Counted from the stretch's first letter, positions 10,350 through 18,272 are shown. The stretch: 21,322 nucleotides of DNA from Prolixibacteraceae bacterium (GCA_003537645.1 DPRM01000068.1:25585-46906), one strand, 5' to 3'. Notes: generated by a model from the sequence alone, not told the origin. Numbers and translations are program-made.

Positions 10350-11177
10350 TTAGAGTTTATATATCCTCACTGCATTTTCGCCCATTATTTTTGCCTGTTC
10401 TGTTTCTGAAAAGCTTGAAATGGTTTTCCTGACCAGATCGGCCCAGTTTTTATACGATGTGGCAACCAGACAAACCGGCCAGTCGGAGCCAAAAAGCAAA
10501 CGGTCGGGGCCAAATGCTTCCAGAACAACCTCGAAGTAGGGCAGAAGCTGTTTGGGTGTCCAGCTTGTAAAATCGGCTTCGGTAACCATTCCTGAAATTT
10601 TGCAACTCACATTTTCGCGTTTTGCCAATTCCTGAATATTATCTTTCCACGGCGACAATTCGTTTCGACCGATCAGCGGTTTGGCAATATGGTCGAGCAC
10701 AAAAAGCTGATCGGGATGCTGATCGACAAACCGGATCGTGTTTGGCAACTGCCGCTCAAAGATCAGGATATCGTAAACGAGCGAATATTTTTTCAGGAGC
10801 GAAATGCCACGGTTAAAATCATTCCGGAGGATAAATTCCGGATCAGGTTCACCCTGCACCACGTGTCGAAGTCCTTTCAGAATTTTTTCGTTGGAATATT
10901 TTTCCAGATAAGTTTCAATATCGTTCTGAATCAAAGGCAGCCAGCCGACCACGCCTTTCATGAATTTATTCTGATGAGCCATTTCAATCAGCCAATCGGT
11001 TTCTTCGACCAATTGGCGTGCATGAACCGAAATAACTCCGTCGATTCCGGCTTCCCGGATGGTTTGTTCCAGCTTTTCAGGAAGAAAATCGGTGCGGATG
11101 ACCTTCATCGAATCATCAATCCAGCCGTATTCCACCGGATTGTATTTCCAGTAATGATGGTGGGAATCAATGATCAT
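10350..11177 (-). CDS. L-fuconolactonase-type amidohydrolase (COG3618)
   Basis: Predicted to open L-fuconolactone to L-fuconate. The 275-residue protein begins MIIDSHHHYWKY, the His-rich N-terminal motif of the COG3618 amidohydrolase family, and also shows GLRHVVQ (about 104-110), LDHIAKP (about 160), CKISGM (about 188) and FGSDWPVC (about 229-236). Characterised members hydrolyse L-fucono- and related sugar lactones. The ATG at 11177 is chosen; an earlier in-frame start (11204) would add nine unmatched residues. The start codon overlaps the last 11 bases of the AKR gene, implying translational coupling of two successive pathway steps. Other sugar lactones, such as L-rhamnono- or D-galactonolactone, are possible substrates, but the fucosidase and FucP context favours fucose. 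Confidence 0.87.
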   Translation of the reverse strand: MIIDSHHHYWKYNPVEYGWIDDSMKVIRTDFLPEKLEQTIREAGIDGVISVHARQLVEETDWLIEMAHQNKFMKGVVGWLPLIQNDIETYLEKYSNEKILKGLRHVVQGEPDPEFILRNDFNRGISLLKKYSLVYDILIFERQLPNTIRFVDQHPDQLFVLDHIAKPLIGRNELSPWKDNIQELAKRENVSCKISGMVTEADFTSWTPKQLLPYFEVVLEAFGPDRLLFGSDWPVCLVATSYKNWADLVRKTISSFSETEQAKIMGENAVRIYKL

Positions 11178-12234
11178 TTTCGAGGTAGTTAAAATGTTCG
11201 CCAATTATTTTTTGTTCTTTCAGTTCTTTCCAGAAGCCGAGAGGTAAACCGGCTGCCAAAACATCTACATTGCGGCGGATGCGTTCGGGTTTGCTTGGGT
11301 TGAGCGCCACTGCGTTTACCTGCGGCATTGCCAGTGCAAACTTCAGGCAGGCATCGCCGGGCGAAACCTCATATTTATTGCAGATGGCAAAAAAAGTTTC
11401 GCGCCATGCCAGTAGTTTTTGGTCGTCAGCCGAAGTCGGATCAATTTTCCGGTAATCGAAAAACTCACCTCCGGTCAGGAATCCGGCATTAAAAATGGCA
11501 GAGTTGATGATTCCAACACCATCGGCATTTATTCGCTCTACGAATTCCAGGATTTCGGGCGGATGGTGGTAAATGGTTAGTTTGTTGGCAAACATTACCC
11601 AGTCGAATTTTACATGATCGTACAATTCTTTGATTGTCAGCCAGTCTTTGGCGCCAATACCAACTGCTTTCACTTCGCCTTTTTCTTTCAGTTCGAAGAG
11701 CGCTTTGTAGGCTTCCAGAATGTCGTTCACTCTTTTTGTGCGGTCGGCAGCATCGGTTGCAGCGAACAAATATTCATCAGGATCGTGTACCGAAACTACC
11801 TGGGGTTTGTAATAACCGCCAAGAAGCTCGCAGCCCTGCTCCCAGCATTCAAGTATTCCGGAGTAACTTATTTTTTGAACGGCATCGTATTTCAGGTTGA
11901 CCCACGCACCGGGCTCAAAAGTGGGTTCTACGGTTGTTAACGGAATTCGGTACCAGCCCAGTTTATTGCTGATGATAATGTCGTCTTTGTCAACGCCAAG
12001 CTTTTTAAGGCCGGCGCCTATCACTTCCAGGGCCAGTCCCGCTCCATATTTTCCGGCGCAATCAATCATCGGAATCGATTCGGAAACCTCGAACCATTGC
12101 TGCATGATTTGCAGTTTCACCTTTTCAGGTAATTCCTGATAAAGATTGCCCATAAAGCTCGTTCCATAAATGATTGACGGAACTGTCAGTCCGGTTTTCC
12201 CAAATGGTTTTCGGGGTGATTTTGTATTGCCCAT
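11167..12234 (-). CDS. Aldo/keto reductase, likely L-fucose (D-threo-aldose) 1-dehydrogenase
   Basis: Probably oxidises L-fucose to L-fuconolactone with NAD(P)+. The 355-residue protein starts with the AKR pattern KPFGKTGLTVPSIIYGTS. The catalytic tetrad can be read as Asp58 (MIDCAGKYG), Tyr63, Lys91 (IISNKLGW) and His150 (VVSVHDPDEY). The C-terminal segment NPSKPERIRRNVD suits NAD(P) binding. AKR-type L-fucose/D-arabinose/L-galactose dehydrogenases have this architecture, and Xanthomonas uses one in its fucose locus. The gene lies 6 bases after the mutarotase gene and overlaps the lactonase gene, so the first three intracellular steps are encoded in order. Cofactor choice is not resolvable by eye. 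Confidence 0.87.
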   Translation of the reverse strand: MGNTKSPRKPFGKTGLTVPSIIYGTSFMGNLYQELPEKVKLQIMQQWFEVSESIPMIDCAGKYGAGLALEVIGAGLKKLGVDKDDIIISNKLGWYRIPLTTVEPTFEPGAWVNLKYDAVQKISYSGILECWEQGCELLGGYYKPQVVSVHDPDEYLFAATDAADRTKRVNDILEAYKALFELKEKGEVKAVGIGAKDWLTIKELYDHVKFDWVMFANKLTIYHHPPEILEFVERINADGVGIINSAIFNAGFLTGGEFFDYRKIDPTSADDQKLLAWRETFFAICNKYEVSPGDACLKFALAMPQVNAVALNPSKPERIRRNVDVLAAGLPLGFWKELKEQKIIGEHFNYLENDH

Positions 12235-12240
12235 CGAATG

Positions 12241-12594
12241 TTATTTGTCCATTTTATAGATGCGTTCCATCAGTTGCCATTTTTCTTCGGCAGTTGCTTC
12301 TGCTGATGTTTGCTGGAACCTTGAAACGTAAGCTTCCCATTCGCTTTGCCGCGGTTTCCCTGCCAGTTGATCCATAGCGCGGTCGTGATCGAAGTCGGGA
12401 ACCGTATCCATAATCATAAACAACCGTGTTCCGAGCAGATAAATTTCCATATCGATGATCCCTACTTCGCGCATTCCCTTTGTGATTTCAGGCCATGCAG
12501 CTCCCGGCGCATGTACTTTTTTATAATCGTCGATAAGTTGAGGGTCGTTTTTCAGCGACAAGGTTTTGCAATATCTTTTTATCGTTGTTTGCAT
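12241..12594 (-). CDS. L-rhamnose mutarotase-family protein, likely L-fucose mutarotase
   Basis: Interconverts alpha and beta anomers of a 6-deoxy hexose so that downstream enzymes are not limited by slow spontaneous mutarotation. The 117-residue protein matches the RhaM (former DUF718) family: Tyr24 and His28 in YKKVHA, followed by AAWPEI, then MEIYLLGTRLFMIMDT and a C-terminal PRQSEWE segment. The fold is a small alpha/beta dimer without a signal peptide. In this operon, between FucP and the sugar dehydrogenase, L-fucose is the likely substrate; the family name alone would say L-rhamnose. It comes after a 251-base palindromic gap, 6 bases ahead of the AKR gene. Confidence 0.88.
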   Translation of the reverse strand: MQTTIKRYCKTLSLKNDPQLIDDYKKVHAPGAAWPEITKGMREVGIIDMEIYLLGTRLFMIMDTVPDFDHDRAMDQLAGKPRQSEWEAYVSRFQQTSAEATAEEKWQLMERIYKMDK

Positions 12595-12651
12595 TGTTTG
12601 AGATTAAAAATTTGACAATCGAATGTAATTTTTGTTGAAGGTCAGCGCTGT

Positions 12652-12808
12652 TCCGTCCGAAAGATTGGAAATGCTCTGTCCAATTTCATTCGCGGACGGA
12701 TGCCTCATTATTTCGTTAACCCCGGGCGACGTTCGTTCCTCACTTGCCCGGGGCTACAAATATTTCGCCCATACTGGGCTGAACCCCAACTGCATGAAAT
12801 TACAGTTG
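12652..12808. repeat. Compound hairpin/repeat region between fucP and the mutarotase gene
   Basis: At least four inverted repeats follow one another. TCCGTCCG/CGGACGGA (12652-12659, 12693-12700) encloses ATTGGA/TCCAAT (12664-12669, 12679-12684). Then come CCCCGGGC/GCCCGGGG (12720-12727, 12746-12753), GCCCA/TGGGC (12767-12771, 12775-12779) and CAACTG/CAGTTG (12787-12792, 12803-12808). There is no ORF or exact -7 box here. The piece GGGGCTACAAATATT next to the CCCGGG hairpin resembles intergenic repeats I recall from many Bacteroidota genomes, possibly of REP type, but this is unverified. It occupies most of the 251-base gap and would fold strongly in the operon mRNA. Confidence 0.7.
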
Positions 12809-12845
12809 TTCGTTTATGGGCTTTATCGTTTTTTTGACAGACCGA

Positions 12846-14135
12846 CTATAAATGAACTTTCAGTGTTCGGTAACCATAAATGGCAATTATCACGAAACAG
12901 ATGAGCGGTAAAATAAAGGAGAAGTTTACAGCGGGTAATCCGGCAACTGTTCCCAAATCAATGATTGCGCCTTGCAGTGGCGGCATTAAAGCGCCTCCAA
13001 CAATGGCCATAACCAAACCGGCAGCTCCGAGCGTTGCATCTTCGCCAAGTCCTTCCAACGCAATTCCGTAAATGGTTGGAAACATGAGCGACATAAATGC
13101 TGAAACGCCAATCAGGCAATACAAACCGGCCATTCCCTGAATAAAGATAACGCCCATTGTCAGCACAAAACCTCCGATTGCAAATGCTGTTAAAAGCAAT
13201 CTCGAATTCAGGTATTTCATCAGCATGGTGCTGATAAACCTGCTCGAAAGGAAAATTCCCATTGCAATGATGTTGTAGTTTTGGGCGGTGGCTTTATTGA
13301 TTCCCAGATTTTCGGCATACTGAATAATGAATGTCCAGCACATAATTTGAGCAGCCACATAAAAAACCTGCGCGATCACACCTTCGCGGTATTTTACGTT
13401 GGCAATCAGTCTTCTGAAAGTATCCATTGCATGAATGGTATGATCGGGATCTTTGCGCTTTGGCATTTTGAAAAAGAAAATGACCAAAAGCATAGCGATC
13501 ACCACAAAGCCAAGCATTATATACGGATCGCGGATCACAGCCAGATCGTGTGTTCGAATGGCTGCTTTTTCAGCTGCACTTAGCGTTGTGAAAACCAGGT
13601 CTCCTGCATCATTTCTTACATCAGACTGAAGGGAAGTCAGGATAAAATTTGAAGCTACAAACATGCCAAGAAGTGAGCCCATCGGATTAAACGACTGTGC
13701 CAGGTTCAATCTTCGGGTAGCGGTTTCTTCATCGCCCATCGAAAGAATGTATGGATTCGCGGTTGTTTCCAGAAATGCCAGTCCGAAAGTTAAAATGTAC
13801 AGCGACAAAAGGAAGAACTCAAAAACTTCATACTTAGCTGCGGGATAAAAAAGGAGCGCTCCCAGTGCATACAAGCCCAATCCAACCAGAATTCCCTTTT
13901 TGTAACTGTACCTTTTTACATACAGTGCGGCCGGAATGGCCATCGTAGCATATCCGCCGTAAAATGCGAACTGTATAAGAGCGGCTTTCGCGTTCGAAAT
14001 CTCCATTACAGTTTTAAAGGCGGCCACCATCGGATTGGTAATGTCGTTTGCAAACCCCCACAATGAAAAAAGGCTGGTAATAAGTATGAAAGGAACCAGC
14101 AATTCCCTTGAAACAACTTTAGATTTAGTATTCAC
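12846..14135 (-). CDS. fucP: L-fucose:proton symporter (major facilitator family)
   Basis: Imports L-fucose with a proton across the inner membrane. The 429-residue protein shows about 12 hydrophobic helices and follows E. coli FucP: SLFSLWGFANDITNP puts Asp31 at the place of E. coli Asp46, and AFLETTANPY puts Glu123 at the place of Glu135, the two key acidic residues. It also has the RLNLAQSFNPMGSLLG and FMSLMFPTIYGIALEGLG segments. The start codon is GTG (14133-14135); an in-frame TGA lies two codons upstream, so no earlier start is possible. It is first in the operon, divergent from the LacI-type gene across 177 bases. Related FucP-family proteins carry glucose/galactose, but operon context makes fucose most likely. 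Confidence 0.93.
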   Translation of the reverse strand: MNTKSKVVSRELLVPFILITSLFSLWGFANDITNPMVAAFKTVMEISNAKAALIQFAFYGGYATMAIPAALYVKRYSYKKGILVGLGLYALGALLFYPAAKYEVFEFFLLSLYILTFGLAFLETTANPYILSMGDEETATRRLNLAQSFNPMGSLLGMFVASNFILTSLQSDVRNDAGDLVFTTLSAAEKAAIRTHDLAVIRDPYIMLGFVVIAMLLVIFFFKMPKRKDPDHTIHAMDTFRRLIANVKYREGVIAQVFYVAAQIMCWTFIIQYAENLGINKATAQNYNIIAMGIFLSSRFISTMLMKYLNSRLLLTAFAIGGFVLTMGVIFIQGMAGLYCLIGVSAFMSLMFPTIYGIALEGLGEDATLGAAGLVMAIVGGALMPPLQGAIIDLGTVAGLPAVNFSFILPLICFVIIAIYGYRTLKVHL

Positions 14136-14183
14136 AATTCAGATAGTTAAGTTTATTTACTGTTTCAAAAGTCAATAATCTAA

Positions 14184-14210
14184 ACTGAATTGCCAAATTC
14201 AATTTTCAGT
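14184..14210. promoter_or_regulatory. Imperfect inverted repeat in the fucP upstream region
   Basis: ACTGAATTG (14184-14192) pairs with CAATTTTCAGT (14200-14210) apart from a two-base bulge. It lies 49 to 75 bases before the fucP GTG and could be an operator half-site arrangement or an mRNA leader hairpin. No exact TAnnTTTG box for fucP was found nearby. Confidence 0.35.
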
Positions 14211-14221
14211 ACTGATACTTC

Positions 14222-14233
14222 GCAAAGCTTTGC
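14222..14233. promoter_or_regulatory. Candidate operator palindrome in the fucP-lacI divergent region
   Basis: GCAAAGCTTTGC is a perfect 12-bp palindrome, 87 bases before fucP and 79 before the regulator gene. LacI-family operators are palindromes of this size, often with the GCAAA...TTTGC arms seen in PurR-like sites, though those usually have a central CG rather than GC. It is the best operator candidate for the adjacent regulator. Confidence 0.45.
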
Positions 14234-14271
14234 ACGACCAAAAATGTGCTGAGGAACATTTTTTTATCATT

Positions 14272-14279
14272 TAGATTTG
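14272..14279 (+). promoter_or_regulatory. Bacteroidota-type -7 box for the LacI-family gene
   Basis: TAGATTTG matches TAnnTTTG exactly and ends 33 bases before the regulator ATG. No clear -33 element at the usual spacing. Confidence 0.55.
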
Positions 14280-14312
14280 TAATTTCAACCCTTGTTTTTA
14301 TAACCTGAATTT

Positions 14313-15329
14313 ATGGCCAAAAGGCGTGTGTCGTTAAAAGATCTGGCGGCTGAACTCAATATTTCTATTTCAACCGTTTCCAGAGCCTTAAAAAACCATC
14401 CGGAAATAAGTCCTGAACTGACCCGGAAGGTTCAGGAATTGGCACGTGCCAGAAATTACACGCCCAATCCGCTGGCCATGGGGCTACTGAGACAGGAAAC
14501 ACGCATGATTGGAGTGATTGTTCCTGATTTGGTAACCCATTTTTTTTCGTCGGTTATCTCCGGAATTGAATACGTTGCCAAAGAAAACGGTTATTATATC
14601 CTTATTTCATCTTCCAGCGAATCGTACGAGAAGGAAGTGGAGTCGGTGAAGAATTTGCTGAATACTCGTGTTGAAGGGCTGATTGTTTGCCTGAGTCAGG
14701 AAACCCGTACTTTCGATCATTTTGATGTGCTGATCAACAATGAGATTCCGCTTGTGTTTTTCGACCGCGTATGCCGTACCGACGAGGTTCCGAGTGTGGT
14801 TGCCGACAATGCCGAAGCAGCGCGGCAGGTTACCCGACACTTTTATGAAAACGGTTGCCGCCGGATTGCCTATATCAACGGGCCGGAGCAGTTGAGCATT
14901 TCGAAACTTCGGTATGAAGGATATTTGCAGGGTTTGCATGATTGTCGTCTGCCTTTTGACGAAGAACTGGTTGCCCGGTGCAACCTGAGCCCCGAAGATG
15001 CATCTGTTGCCACCCGCAAACTGTTGTGCCTGAAAAACCATCCCGATGCCATTTTCGGAATCAACGATACCGTGATTTTTGCGGCTATGCGGGAAATTAA
15101 ACAATTCGGATTGAATATTCCCAATGACATCGCTTTGGTTGGATTTACCGGTGAGTTCCACTCTACTGTGGTCGATCCTTCTCTGACCGCAGTGACGCAC
15201 CCCACTTTCGAGATGGGACAGGAAGCCGCCCGTTTGTTTTTCGAACGTATTCAGCATCCGACAGCTCCCCCGCAGCAAATAGAAATGAAAACCAGTTTGG
15301 TTATTCGAAATTCATCGAAAAAAGAATAG
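14313..15329 (+). CDS. LacI-family transcriptional regulator, likely fucose operon repressor
   Basis: DNA-binding regulator of 338 residues. The N-terminal LacI helix-turn-helix covers about residues 6-26 (VSLKDLAAELNISISTVSRA), followed by the hinge region (RNYTPNPLAMGL, about 48-58) and a periplasmic-binding-protein-like sensor domain from about residue 63 (TRMIGVIVPDLVTHFF), containing DNAEAARQVTRHF, NDTVIFAAMREI and VGFTGEFHSTVVDPSLTAV. It is divergent from fucP and shares the intergenic region with it, the usual position for a local regulator. The effector is probably L-fucose or a pathway intermediate, but this cannot be read from the sequence. Its stop codon is 11 bases from that of the convergent glycosyltransferase gene. 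Confidence 0.92.
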   Translation: MAKRRVSLKDLAAELNISISTVSRALKNHPEISPELTRKVQELARARNYTPNPLAMGLLRQETRMIGVIVPDLVTHFFSSVISGIEYVAKENGYYILISSSSESYEKEVESVKNLLNTRVEGLIVCLSQETRTFDHFDVLINNEIPLVFFDRVCRTDEVPSVVADNAEAARQVTRHFYENGCRRIAYINGPEQLSISKLRYEGYLQGLHDCRLPFDEELVARCNLSPEDASVATRKLLCLKNHPDAIFGINDTVIFAAMREIKQFGLNIPNDIALVGFTGEFHSTVVDPSLTAVTHPTFEMGQEAARLFFERIQHPTAPPQQIEMKTSLVIRNSSKKE

Positions 15330-15340
15330 ATGCTTAAATC

Positions 15341-16444
15341 TTATAAATAGCGGGAGTAAATCTGACGAAGTGTATCTTCTTCATTTTCCCAGCAAAGCTC
15401 TTTGGCTGCGAGTTCCAGGTTGTTTTTCCAAACTGCATTTTTCTCCTGATTGAAAAGTGCCATTTTCATGGTTTCTGCCAGATCTTTTCGCTGATGCGTT
15501 TCGGCAATTGCTCCAATCTGGTAATGTTCAACAATCCGTTTCATCTCCGGAAGGTTCGAAACCAGCACAGGAACTCCGGCCTGAATGTAGTCGAACAATT
15601 TGTTGGGCAGTGCAAAACGATAGTTCAGTCCGAGGTCTTCTTCGAGCGATATTCCCAAATCAGCCTGACGGGTAATTTCACTTAACTGGCTAATAGGCAG
15701 TCTGCCCAAAAACTTCACCTTCGCATCGAGCTGAAGTTCAGTAACCAACTGTTTCAACTGGGCAGTAATATCACCGTCGCCGGCAAGCCAAAGTTCAGCG
15801 CCATCAATGTAATGCATGGATCGTATGGCAGCTTCAATTCCCCGCCCTAAATTGAGCGCACCCTGGTACAAAATTATTTTTGCTTGTCCGGCTTCCTTTT
15901 CCTGAAGTTCATATTTTTCAACCTTCGTGCAGACCGGCAAATTTCGAACAACTTTAAAATCGACCTTGTATAAATCGTGGTAAACTTCTGCAATTGAGTC
16001 ACAAACGGTATATGCCGCGTTAACTTTTGGAACAAGCATTTTTTCCAGAAATGTCCAGACACTTTTTACAACCGGTCTGCCAATCAGTTCCGGAACTTCA
16101 GTAAAATACTCGTGACTGTCGTACACCAAAGGTTTTCGTTTAAGGCGGCTGGCCAGGTAATTGGCAGGCAAAGTATCCAGATCGTTGGCAACCAGTATGT
16201 CCACCTTGGTTGTCAGTAAAAAGAAGAATAAGCGCAAGTTGTATTCAAGGTAAAATAAAAAGCCTTTCCGAAATAGCAATCTCATCCGATGGGTTCTGTA
16301 AATGCGGCTAACCGGATCACTTTCAGGTAAAATCCGCCCAATCAGAACAGGTTCAAAACCCATGTTTTGCAGGCTGACAGCGACTTTGTGAACACGGTTG
16401 TCGGTTACCAGATCGTTGATGACGCTAAGCGTAACTTTTTTCAA
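15341..16444 (-). CDS. GT4-like (GT-B fold) glycosyltransferase
   Basis: A cytoplasmic or membrane-associated glycosyltransferase of 367 residues that transfers a sugar from a nucleotide-sugar donor; acceptor unknown. The N-terminal domain starts VTLSVINDLVTDNRVHKVA and contains a basic hydrophobic patch (about 65-80) likely to touch the membrane, plus NDLDTLPANYL and YDSHEYFTEVPEL. The C-terminal domain begins about residue 190 (IILYQGALNLGRGIE) and includes LWLAGDGD, VKFLGRLP and LGISLEEDLGLNYRFALPNKLFDYIQAGVPV, a GT4-type donor-site segment. The start appears to be TTG (16442-16444); no in-frame ATG lies close by. Divergent from murB across 79 bases. No polysaccharide cluster surrounds it, so it is an orphan here. 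Confidence 0.85.
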   Translation of the reverse strand: MKKVTLSVINDLVTDNRVHKVAVSLQNMGFEPVLIGRILPESDPVSRIYRTHRMRLLFRKGFLFYLEYNLRLFFFLLTTKVDILVANDLDTLPANYLASRLKRKPLVYDSHEYFTEVPELIGRPVVKSVWTFLEKMLVPKVNAAYTVCDSIAEVYHDLYKVDFKVVRNLPVCTKVEKYELQEKEAGQAKIILYQGALNLGRGIEAAIRSMHYIDGAELWLAGDGDITAQLKQLVTELQLDAKVKFLGRLPISQLSEITRQADLGISLEEDLGLNYRFALPNKLFDYIQAGVPVLVSNLPEMKRIVEHYQIGAIAETHQRKDLAETMKMALFNQEKNAVWKNNLELAAKELCWENEEDTLRQIYSRYL

Positions 16445-16499
16445 GGGTTTTCCTATTGGTTCGTAATGCCAAATTAAACGAAATAGCCCATTGTTCTGT

Positions 16500-16507
16500 T
16501 ATATTTG
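16500..16507 (+). promoter_or_regulatory. Bacteroidota-type -7 box for murB
   Basis: TATATTTG matches TAnnTTTG exactly, 16 bases before ATG 16524. Transcription from it would begin about 16512-16516, downstream of the ATG at 16491, so it helps to decide the murB start and implies a very short leader. Confidence 0.6.
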
Positions 16508-16523
16508 CCGAAAAATAATTCAG

Positions 16524-17549
16524 ATGATCCGCACATACAGCAATTTCTCCCTCAAAAAACATACTACTTTCGGAATTGAAGCCACTTCAAAATACTATTT
16601 CGAATTTACTGAAACCGACGATCTGGCTGGGTTTTTGGCCACTAACAAAGACTGGCCAAATCTACCAATCCTGATTTTGGGAGAAGGTAGTAATTTGCTG
16701 TTCGTTGATAATTTTCAGGGATTGGTTATCAACCCGAATATTCCGGGAATCAGCATTGTACATGAGGACAGGAACAATGTTTGGCTTGAAGTTGGCGCCG
16801 GAGTTGTTTGGGACGATCTGGTTGAATTTTCAGTGTTTCACCGTTGGGGCGGAATTGAGAATTTGTCGCTGATACCGGGTAAGGTGGGTGCTGCGGCCGT
16901 CCAAAATATTGGCGCTTATGGCATGGAAATCCAAAACCGTATTGAATCGGTTACAGGTTACGATCTTGAAACTCAAACCGAATATACGCTCGAAGCGGTT
17001 GATTGTCAATATTCTTACAGAGATAGTGTTTTCAAAAATCAACTGAAGAACCGTTTTGTGATTACCAGCGTAGTTTTTAAGCTCGATAAATTTCCGGAGT
17101 TTATACTGAACTACGGTGATTTGAAAAATGAAGTTGAAAAACTGGGCAATGTCAGCCTGCGAAATATTCGCCAAACCGTTATTCAAATTCGTGAATCGAA
17201 ATTGCCCGATCCGAAAGTTATGGGTAATGCAGGTAGTTTCTTTAAAAATCCTGTCGTTGATAATGTTCATGCAGCGCAACTTAAAGCAGTTTATCCAACG
17301 ATACCTACTTACCCTTCTTCAGCTGAAAAAACAAAGCTGGCAGCCGGTTGGCTGATAGAACAATGCGGTTGGAAAGGATTTCGCCGGGGCGATGCAGGTG
17401 TTCACGAGAAGCAGGCCTTGGTTTTGGTCAACTGCGGAAATGCGACAGGCCGCGAAATCTATGATCTTTCAGAAGAAATTAAACAATCGGTTCAGGAGAA
17501 GTTTGGAGTTGAACTGGAAAGGGAAGTGAACGTGATAAGCCTCCCCTAA
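16524..17549 (+). CDS. murB: UDP-N-acetylenolpyruvoylglucosamine reductase
   Basis: FAD enzyme that reduces UDP-GlcNAc-enolpyruvate to UDP-MurNAc, the second committed step of peptidoglycan precursor synthesis, in the cytoplasm. The 341-residue protein shows TTFGIEA, the FAD-binding GEGSNLLF (about 53-60), IPGKVGAAAVQNIGAYG (118-134), YSYRDS with Arg166, GNAGSFFKNP with the catalytic Ser238, and Glu334 in LEREV near the C-terminus. This is the type I layout of E. coli. A longer reading from ATG 16491 would add 11 residues (MFCYICRKIIQ), but the -7 box at 16500-16507 and the family N-terminus favour 16524. The stop codon lies inside a palindromic repeat (17541-17567), so the last residues (SLP) come from repeat sequence. 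Confidence 0.95.
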   Translation: MIRTYSNFSLKKHTTFGIEATSKYYFEFTETDDLAGFLATNKDWPNLPILILGEGSNLLFVDNFQGLVINPNIPGISIVHEDRNNVWLEVGAGVVWDDLVEFSVFHRWGGIENLSLIPGKVGAAAVQNIGAYGMEIQNRIESVTGYDLETQTEYTLEAVDCQYSYRDSVFKNQLKNRFVITSVVFKLDKFPEFILNYGDLKNEVEKLGNVSLRNIRQTVIQIRESKLPDPKVMGNAGSFFKNPVVDNVHAAQLKAVYPTIPTYPSSAEKTKLAAGWLIEQCGWKGFRRGDAGVHEKQALVLVNCGNATGREIYDLSEEIKQSVQEKFGVELEREVNVISLP

Positions 17550-17567
17550 CCCCTCCAAAGGAGGGGG
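17541..17567. repeat. Short hairpin repeat overlapping the murB stop codon
   Basis: The arms CCCCTCC (17550-17556) and GGAGGGG (17560-17566) flank an AAA loop, preceded by CTCCCCTAA, whose TAA ends murB. This CCCTAACCCCTCCAAAGGAG pattern is one I recall as a frequent intergenic repeat of Bacteroidota genomes; copy number cannot be checked here. No U tract follows on either strand, so it is not a classical terminator. The remaining bases to 17640 hold nothing recognisable. Confidence 0.7.
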
Positions 17568-17640
17568 AAATCTTCGAAATGTGAAGGTTTTGGGATTTAA
17601 TTAGCTTTGGTATAAGTCGTACTGGGTGTCGCAAATTCTA

Positions 17641-18267
17641 TCACTTTTTCCGGCAAGTCACCATCCAAAATTTCATGGGTTCTTCGTTTTCAATGTGTTT
17701 CACAGGTTCGTCAATTTCGCGGAATTCAACCAATCCAAAAGGTGCAAATTCTTTTTCGATGGCTGCCGAATCGTAAAAAAATACGGTCAGTCCTTTCTCG
17801 ATCATGTACCGGTTATAGCTCACGAACTTTCCGTTGCCGAATAGCTTATTCTTGTCAGAGACGACCACAAAAACCATCAACCCTTTTTCCTGTAGCTGAT
17901 CGAAGCATTTCTGCATGATTTTTCGTCGGTCGGTTTGATTGAATAAATGCAGCAATGCATAGCAAAAAATACCATTGTACTTTTCTTTGTCGAGCGGCAT
18001 TTTAAGCACCGAACCATGATGAATCCTGAAATCCATTCCATTTTCACGGGCTAGCTCAATGGCTGTTTTCGAAATTTCAATTCCGGTTACATCCATTCCA
18101 CTTTCTGTAAATGGTTTGGCATTCCGGCCAAATCCAACTCCCGGGATAAGCACGGTTTTAAAATTATTTTTAGCAAATAGCTCACTTGTTTGAATGGCAG
18201 AATCTGTCGGTTCAAACGACCAGTTTGTGCCAATTTTTTGAAACTTGTTATCCCAAAATTCACTCAT
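17641..18267 (-). CDS. Class I SAM-dependent methyltransferase, first of two
   Basis: A 208-residue cytoplasmic methyltransferase of unknown substrate. The SAM-binding motif I is VLIPGVGFGRNAKPF (about 40-54), followed by the acidic end of strand 2 in VTGIEISKTAIELAR (Glu64) and motif-IV-like FCYALLHLF (about 101-109). The variant motif I (PGVGFGRN rather than ExGxGxG) resembles small TehB/thiopurine-type methyltransferases that act on toxic small molecules, but this is only an impression. Last gene of the epimerase operon, five bases after the second methyltransferase gene. The C-terminal part (about 145-208) is less typical and may form the substrate site. Confidence 0.8.
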   Translation of the reverse strand: MSEFWDNKFQKIGTNWSFEPTDSAIQTSELFAKNNFKTVLIPGVGFGRNAKPFTESGMDVTGIEISKTAIELARENGMDFRIHHGSVLKMPLDKEKYNGIFCYALLHLFNQTDRRKIMQKCFDQLQEKGLMVFVVVSDKNKLFGNGKFVSYNRYMIEKGLTVFFYDSAAIEKEFAPFGLVEFREIDEPVKHIENEEPMKFWMVTCRKK

Positions 18268-18272
18268 CTCTT

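Noticed and set aside
10689..11192. A 167-codon plus-strand frame opposite the lactonase gene
   Set aside because: Antisense to a gene with clear COG3618 motifs, with no recognisable domain of its own.
10230..12808. CRISPR array in the repeat-rich gaps
   Set aside because: The repeats are inverted and irregular, with no regular direct repeats and spacers and no cas genes.
14607..15278. A 223-codon open frame on the minus strand opposite the LacI-family gene
   Set aside because: It lies wholly within the confidently identified regulator gene, shows no family motif and looks like an antisense shadow.
16491..16523. Longer murB N-terminus from ATG 16491
   Set aside because: The exact -7 box at 16500-16507 would start transcription after that ATG, and the extra residues do not match the family.
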